64,000 bases of DNA, taken from an uncultured Ruminococcus sp. GTDB lineage: Bacteria; Bacillota; Clostridia; Oscillospirales; Acutalibacteraceae. Shown one piece after another: positions 59,527 to 64,000 of this stretch. The stretch spans positions 51,705 through 115,704 of the forward strand of contig CADBZY010000005.1 in assembly GCA_902799245.1 (NCBI GenBank), written 5' to 3'. The notes under the pieces were generated by a model. That model was not told where the DNA came from and made no database searches. It worked only from the letters and a program-made list of their open reading frames with translations. The first letter of the stretch is position 1. Each line of letters starts with the position of its first letter. A program made the position numbers and the translations under genes.

Positions 59527-60814
59527 TTGCTTTACCTCCAAGAGAATTGTATACTTCAAAGAATGACGGATAGCTCTTGCTGACGCTGTGCGGCGTAGTG
59601 ATAGTCACTTCACCGTCTGTAGAAAGTGCGCCGACGGCAGCTGCCATGACGATTCTGTGATCGCGGTAGCCGTGAACGGTGCCGCCCTTGAACCGCCTGA
59701 CGCCGTGAATAATCAGTCCGTCGTCCGTTGCCTTGGCGTTTCCTCCCAATGAATTGATCATTGCTGCGGTGGAAGTCAGGCGGTCGCTCTCCTTGATGCG
59801 CAGCCGTTCGGCGTGATCAATGACGGTGGTACCCTCGCAAAGCGCCGCGCAGAGCGCAAGGCAGGGAACCAGATCGGGAATCTGTCCGGCGTTGATATGC
59901 TGTCCGTGAAGCGAACCGCTTCTGACGGTGATCTCGTCGTGACTGAGCTCTATTTCAGCGCCGAAGCCCCGGAAGAGTTCGACGGCGGCTTTGTCACCCT
60001 GCACGGAATCCAGACGCAGTCCGCGAAGCGTCAGTTCGCTGCCCAGTGCGCCTGCCGCTAAGAAGAATCCCGCCTGCGACCAGTCGCCTTCCACGGTGTA
60101 ATCCCTCGCGGCATATTTCTGACCGCCAGGAATGAACCAGCCGTTCTCTGTTGGCTGAATTTTTACCCCGAAATCGGACATACAGCTGATCGTCATATCG
60201 ACGTAAGCCGATGATTGCAGCGGCGTGGTGAGCGTGATGCTGCTGTCACCGTCGCAGAGCGGCAGCGCCATGAGCATTCCCGTGATGAACTGAGAGCTGA
60301 TGTTTCCCGGCATTTCGTAGTTGCCCGCTTGCAGCTTTCCTTTGCAGATCAGCGGAAGTCCGCCGTCGGAAAGACATTCCACACCCGCTTTCGGCAGCAG
60401 GTCGCTGTATAAGCCGATGGGTCTGGAAATCAGCGTTCCTTCTCCGATGAAATTGCCGTTGATGCCGGCGGCGCAGGCAATGGGAATGACGAATCGCAGC
60501 GTTGAGCCGGATTCAATGCAGTTTATTTCAACAGGCTCGTTGCTGGCGTTTCCGAAATGTCCGCCTATTCCGTCGATTATAAGTGTCTGTCCGGAAATGT
60601 CTGATTTTGCCCCTAAAGCGGAAATCGCGTTGAGAGTGGCGCACATGTCGTTTGAAAGTTCTATCGGTGAAATAACGCTTCTGCCATCAGCTAAAGCCGC
60701 GCAGAGCATGGCGCGGTGAGCGGCGCTCTTGGAAGGAGGAATGTTTACTACTCCCCGCAGAAAACCGCCTCCGGTAATCCGGCAAACCGGTTTCTCAATG
60801 TTTTTTATATTCAT
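59504..60814 (-). CDS. aroA: 5-enolpyruvylshikimate-3-phosphate synthase
   Basis: Adds enolpyruvate from PEP to shikimate 3-phosphate. The 436-residue protein has NIPPSKSAAHRAMLCAALAD, NCIESGSTLRFVIPIA, SSQFITGMLMALPL and HAERLRIKESDRLTS. The frame is open upstream to 60856, but GGAAAGGA and an ATGA overlap with the aroB stop fix ATG 60814. Confidence 0.96.
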   Translation of the reverse strand: MNIKNIEKPVCRITGGGFLRGVVNIPPSKSAAHRAMLCAALADGRSVISPIELSNDMCATLNAISALGAKSDISGQTLIIDGIGGHFGNASNEPVEINCIESGSTLRFVIPIACAAGINGNFIGEGTLISRPIGLYSDLLPKAGVECLSDGGLPLICKGKLQAGNYEMPGNISSQFITGMLMALPLCDGDSSITLTTPLQSSAYVDMTISCMSDFGVKIQPTENGWFIPGGQKYAARDYTVEGDWSQAGFFLAAGALGSELTLRGLRLDSVQGDKAAVELFRGFGAEIELSHDEITVRSGSLHGQHINAGQIPDLVPCLALCAALCEGTTVIDHAERLRIKESDRLTSTAAMINSLGGNAKATDDGLIIHGVRRFKGGTVHGYRDHRIVMAAAVGALSTDGEVTITTPHSVSKSYPSFFEVYNSLGGKANVIDMGK

Positions 60815-61887
60815 GCGTCCATTCCTTTCCGGATAAATGCAAGCAGATCGGCGCATTTGATTTTATATACAAAGGATTCGCCGATTTCCCTGAGCAGCAC
60901 GATGTTCATGGTTTCTCCGCGGCGTTTCTTGTCGAGCATGGCAGCCGAGCAGATTTCTTCCGCTGTGAACGTACTGGTGATAGGCATACCGCAGTTTTTC
61001 AGTACAGATTCGATTCTCTCGGCGGTGCCGGACTGGGTAAGACCCGCCGCTTCTCCGGCGCGTGCCATGATCAGCATACCGATTCCCACCGCTTCCCCGT
61101 GCGCGATGCCGGTGTAATGGGCGCATTTTTCTATCGCGTGTCCCATTGTATGTCCGAAGTTGAGCAGCATTCGCTCGCCGGATTCCTTTTCATCGCGCTC
61201 CACGACGCCGGCTTTGATTGCAATGGAGCGGGCTGTCAGCTCTTCGATTTGATTCATGTCGGTGGCGTGTTCTTCGATCAATTGAAAAAGATCCGCCGAT
61301 TTGATGCAGCCGTGTTTGATGATTTCTCCGAAGCCGTCGGTGACGTATCGCTGCGGAAGGGTGGAAAGCGTGTCCGCGTCCGCCAGCACAAGGCAGGGCT
61401 GATGAAAGCTGCCGACGAGATTCTTGCCGCAGTCGAGGTCAATTCCCGTTTTGCCGCCGACAGATGAATCGTTCTGTGAAAGCACCGTTGTGGGTATCTG
61501 CACAAACGGAATGCCGCGCAGGTATGTCGCGGCCGCAAAGCCGCACATGTCTCCCGTAACTCCTCCGCCAAGTGCGACTGCAAAGTCGCTCCGGCTCAGC
61601 TCGGCGCTGGTGAAGGCTTCATACATTCCCACAATGGCGGAAAGCCGCTTGTTTTCCTCGCCTGCCGGAAATACATTTATGGAAGCCGTATATCCGGCGG
61701 CTTCCAGCGATGCTTTCACGGCGTCGGCGTAAAGCGGCGCGACGTTGCTGTCGGAAACGATGACGCAGCGGCTCGCCTTGGGAAGGATTTGTTTTACCAG
61801 CTCGCCGCAGCTTTGCAAAATACCTCTTTGTATGATGACGTCATACGGAACGCCCGTTTTGACATGGATTGTTTTTGAAAAACTCAT
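60811..61887 (-). CDS. aroB: 3-dehydroquinate synthase
   Basis: NAD- and metal-dependent cyclisation of DAHP to 3-dehydroquinate. The 358-residue protein shows FPAGEENKRLSAIVGMYEAF, ALGGGVTGDMCGFAAATYLR, QIPTTVLSQNDSSVGGKTGI, NFGHTMGHAIE and the metal ligands around HGEAVGIGM. The ATG overlaps the tyrA stop (ATGA). DAHP synthase, dehydroquinase, shikimate dehydrogenase and kinase genes are not in the window. Confidence 0.97.
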   Translation of the reverse strand: MSFSKTIHVKTGVPYDVIIQRGILQSCGELVKQILPKASRCVIVSDSNVAPLYADAVKASLEAAGYTASINVFPAGEENKRLSAIVGMYEAFTSAELSRSDFAVALGGGVTGDMCGFAAATYLRGIPFVQIPTTVLSQNDSSVGGKTGIDLDCGKNLVGSFHQPCLVLADADTLSTLPQRYVTDGFGEIIKHGCIKSADLFQLIEEHATDMNQIEELTARSIAIKAGVVERDEKESGERMLLNFGHTMGHAIEKCAHYTGIAHGEAVGIGMLIMARAGEAAGLTQSGTAERIESVLKNCGMPITSTFTAEEICSAAMLDKKRRGETMNIVLLREIGESFVYKIKCADLLAFIRKGMDA

Positions 61888-62729
61888 TCGCCCAGTTCCT
61901 CCTTGACCATGCGTCCTCTGCCGAGAATGGTTTCGAGCGTTTTGCGGTCATTAGCCTTGATTGCGTCGCACATTTCGGTGATGTTTTTGATCAGAAGCTC
62001 AAGCTCCTGCGTGAGCGCGTCGGAATTCTGCAGGAAAAGCTCTGCCCACAGGTGTTCGTTCAGCCGCGCGACGCGGGAAACATCGCGGTAACTTCCGGCG
62101 GAGAAACCCCTGTGATGCAGGCACTGAGGGCTTTGCACATAGGCGTTGGCAAGCACGTGCGGCAGCTGGGAGGTGAAGGCGATCATTCTGTCGTGCTCCT
62201 CGGGAGAGCAGACCACATGCATTCCAAAACCGAGGTCAGCGGCGAAGCGCTTCAGCCATTCCACCTGTTCGGCGGATGAGTCGTCGATGGGAGTGATGAT
62301 GAAGCTCGCTCCCTTAAAGAGCGCCGCTTCGCTGCTCACGTAACCGCCCTTCTCCTTGCCTGCCATGGGGTGCGTACCCACAAAGACAAAACCGTGTTTT
62401 TCGGCGATGGGCGGCATGTTCTTGCATATGTAACGCTTGATGCCCGAAACGTCGATGACGAGAGCGCCCTTTTTCAACCTGCTGCCGATTTGTTCCATGT
62501 ATTCCACGGCTTCTTCGGGATATAGTCCAAGAATGAGCATGTCCGCCTCGGAAATGTTTTCATCGGTGAGTTCCTCATGTACCGCGCCGTCCTCAATCGC
62601 CTGCAAAAGCGTCGCGCGTGTACGGTTTTTTGCCATTATGTGATAATCAGTATGTTCTGCAATAGCCTTTGCCATCGATCCGCCGATCAGACCAAGGCCA
62701 ATAATCGCAATGTTCCTGATTTCGGTCAT
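61884..62729 (-). CDS. tyrA: Prephenate dehydrogenase
   Basis: NAD(P)-dependent oxidation of prephenate toward tyrosine. The 281-residue protein has IIGLGLIGGSMAKAIAEH, the catalytic region VFVGTHPMAGKEKGGYVSS and FTSQLPHVLANAYVQSP, and no ACT domain, so feedback must come at other steps. GGGGAGCG precedes the ATG. First gene of the aromatic operon, about 47 bases downstream of its promoter -10. Confidence 0.95.
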   Translation of the reverse strand: MTEIRNIAIIGLGLIGGSMAKAIAEHTDYHIMAKNRTRATLLQAIEDGAVHEELTDENISEADMLILGLYPEEAVEYMEQIGSRLKKGALVIDVSGIKRYICKNMPPIAEKHGFVFVGTHPMAGKEKGGYVSSEAALFKGASFIITPIDDSSAEQVEWLKRFAADLGFGMHVVCSPEEHDRMIAFTSQLPHVLANAYVQSPQCLHHRGFSAGSYRDVSRVARLNEHLWAELFLQNSDALTQELELLIKNITEMCDAIKANDRKTLETILGRGRMVKEELGE

Positions 62730-62775
62730 ATTCTTCGCTCCCCATTTCTATGAAATAAAAATATGGTTATTCTTT

Positions 62776-62804
62776 ATCATACTAAATTATCGCGTGAATG
62801 TCAA
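62776..62804 (-). promoter_or_regulatory. Promoter of the aromatic/phosphonate operon
   Basis: On the minus strand TTGACA (62804-62799), 17-base spacer, TATGAT (62781-62776). No T-box or attenuator lies between it and tyrA. The next leftward terminator is the one at 54144-54200, so all seven genes could share this transcript. An insertion sequence ends 19 bases upstream of the -35. Confidence 0.8.
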
Positions 62805-62830
62805 GACAAAGTGGTTTGCACGCAGGGAAA

Positions 62831-63952
62831 TCAATTTTGGTTCAAGACCCTGAGAATGGTATATGAGTCAAGAAGACAATCAAACATAATTTTAGAGATA
62901 GCCTTCTTAGATTGAGTATTGGTTTTGAAAAGTTTAATAAGATTGATAGCAGCTTTACGAAGAATGTTTAGATTTTGCTGAACATTTCTATCCTCCACAC
63001 GACACCAGTCTTCCTCAAAATGCACATCAAGAAGCCAATGCATAGATTCAACAGACCACTCCATGCGAGCATGGTGAAGCAACTCATCAGGGGTCATTTG
63101 TCGACTTGAAATATAATAATGCCATTCATCTGATTTGCCGTTTTTGGTTTCAAATTGGGTGTGAATCGCACCAATACAACAGAGCTTTTTCCATTCAGAC
63201 TTTTGATAGAGCCAATCCGTATCATATGTCACATAGGCTGTGCGGGTTTCAATTCTGCCTCTATTTTTCTCTGTTTTGGAAATAGTTTTCATATCTTTTT
63301 GAAGGAGCGGATCTTGCACATAATCTTCAATATCTTTCTTGAGGTTGGGATGGTTATCTTTTACACAAAGCAGGTAATCTGCTTCGCTCTCAACTACAAT
63401 ATCTGCGGTTTCCTTTTGGCAATTAAGCGCGTCGGCAACGATAACGCTTCCCTTGATATTAAGTTCCTTCAAAAGCGCCTGTACTGCCGGTATTTCGTTG
63501 CTTTTGCCGTCCACGCTTCTTTGCGCCAGTGTAATTCCAAGTTCCGAAATTTGCGCACTCACAATATGAAGCGGGCTTTCATAGTTATCCATTTTTGTTG
63601 TTGAGCATATCGTTTTACCATCAAGTGCTATCGTCATTCTGTCTGTCGTTTCGGGCATAAATGAACACACCCAATGCATAAAGCAGCTATTGAGTGATTC
63701 CGGTTTTATCATCTTCATTAAACATAGCAACCAGTAATAGCAAGGAATGCGATTTATTTCGAATCTCTCCTTCAAAAATTCGCTCACTTTTTCGCTCTCC
63801 GCCCATTGGTGTATCTGGCTTATATTCTTTAATCCGCATATACTTCCCAATATTACTATCGTTATTGATTCTGCTATACTGTAGTAATATCCATCGTATT
63901 CTCGCGTGATCTCTACTTCTTCAAAATATTCTGTGATTCCGTTATTTTTCAT
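62831..63952 (-). CDS. ISAs1-family DDE transposase
   Basis: A 373-residue transposase with the catalytic triad Asp 111 (TIALDGKTICS), Asp 174 (VIVADALNCQKE) and Glu 302 (EWSVESMHWLLDVHF). The N-terminal DUF4338-like/H-repeat associated part (SIAESITIVILGSICGLKNI) and the C-terminal NVQQNLNILRKAAINLIK are typical of the ISAs1/H-repeat group. The frame is intact, so the element may be active. The stop codon lies inside the left inverted repeat. No clear ribosome binding site precedes the ATG. Codon use is more A/T-rich than neighbours, in keeping with recent arrival. Confidence 0.92.
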   Translation of the reverse strand: MKNNGITEYFEEVEITREYDGYYYSIAESITIVILGSICGLKNISQIHQWAESEKVSEFLKERFEINRIPCYYWLLCLMKMIKPESLNSCFMHWVCSFMPETTDRMTIALDGKTICSTTKMDNYESPLHIVSAQISELGITLAQRSVDGKSNEIPAVQALLKELNIKGSVIVADALNCQKETADIVVESEADYLLCVKDNHPNLKKDIEDYVQDPLLQKDMKTISKTEKNRGRIETRTAYVTYDTDWLYQKSEWKKLCCIGAIHTQFETKNGKSDEWHYYISSRQMTPDELLHHARMEWSVESMHWLLDVHFEEDWCRVEDRNVQQNLNILRKAAINLIKLFKTNTQSKKAISKIMFDCLLDSYTILRVLNQN

Positions 63953-63958
63953 AACTTT

Positions 63959-63987
63959 ATTATATCACAGTTCTTTTCATTTGTAAA
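63959..63987 (-). promoter_or_regulatory. Transposase promoter, apparently leaderless
   Basis: On the minus strand TTTACA (63987-63982), 17-base spacer, TATAAT (63964-63959), only 6 bases before the ATG at 63952. Transcription would begin at or next to the start codon. The -35 overlaps the inner end of the right inverted repeat. Confidence 0.6.
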
Positions 63988-64000
63988 ATTGATTTCCATG

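Larger units (their letters stand above)
62823..64000 (-). mobile_element. ISAs1-family insertion sequence
   Basis: The element is bounded by inverted repeats CAGGGAAATCAATTTT (62823-62838) and, inverted, CATGGAAATCAATTTT (64000-63985), 15 of 16 bases matching, and contains one full-length DDE transposase. Length is 1,178 bases if the repeats end exactly there. The right flank is outside the window, so target duplication cannot be checked; the left flank is GGTTTGCACG. Confidence 0.88.

Overview
The window reads as a chromosome segment of an anaerobic, probably spore-forming Firmicute of the Clostridia (best guess Oscillospiraceae/Ruminococcus-like). The basis is Shine-Dalgarno-driven starts including TTG and GTG, TTGACA/TATAAT promoters, a T-box leader, a CwlD-type cortex amidase, an EcfA1-EcfA2-EcfT module, a two-gene ymfF/ymfH-type M16 pair and a VTC/DUF4956/Cthe_2159-type cluster. 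The genus is inference. Gene density is high; only one mobile element is visible and there is no prophage or CRISPR array.

Layout. 1-7.5 kb: end of a TM2-domain protein, a MATE exporter, then the aspartate-family genes (ACT-domain regulator, hom, thrB, lysC), a lipoprotein and a small USP-like protein. 7.5-8.0 kb is a non-coding stretch with a hairpin series and a strong promoter. 8-17 kb: a G5/3D cell-wall protein, a phosphohexomutase, a single-span protein, the M16 pair, lgt, a Pro-rich membrane protein and folD. 17-25.4 kb (minus): GT2-GtrA fusion, lepA, two membrane proteins, and the carbohydrate-binding lipoprotein/DUF4956/VTC operon. 25.5-32.8 kb: a large lipoprotein, a TrmB-type regulator, lysA, DUF378, a predicted tyrosine T-box that first meets a small lipoprotein gene and then tyrS, and a YunG-like protein. 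32.8-48.4 kb (minus): ECF transporter core, an rRNA-methyltransferase-like gene, a degenerate phosphohexomutase, ruvBAC, an EF2568-type cysteine desulfurase with DUF3343, ispF, a PHP phosphoesterase, a two-component system, a flavodoxin-like protein and a pyrB carrying a PyrI-like zinc domain. 48.6-54.1 kb (plus): ECF sigma factor with putative anti-sigma, YfcE-like phosphodiesterase, cwlD, an unknown, two GT8 paralogues. 54.2-62.8 kb (minus): an aromatic operon tyrA-aroB-aroA-aroC-pheA that runs on into phosphonopyruvate decarboxylase and a nucleotidyltransferase/phosphonoacetaldehyde-reductase fusion. The right edge is an ISAs1-type insertion sequence whose two inverted repeats lie just inside the window.

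The most notable system is the last operon. The two terminal genes predict conversion of phosphonopyruvate to phosphonoacetaldehyde, reduction to 2-hydroxyethylphosphonate, and nucleotide activation of that product, presumably to decorate a surface glycan or lipid. No PEP mutase is in the window, so the first enzyme must be elsewhere. Other points worth attention are the phosphohexomutase relative with all three active-site motifs degraded, the lipoprotein under a predicted tyrosine T-box, a dispersed ~65-75 bp palindromic intergenic element in three copies, and a heptamer repeat (AGGTNGA) sitting on several stop codons.
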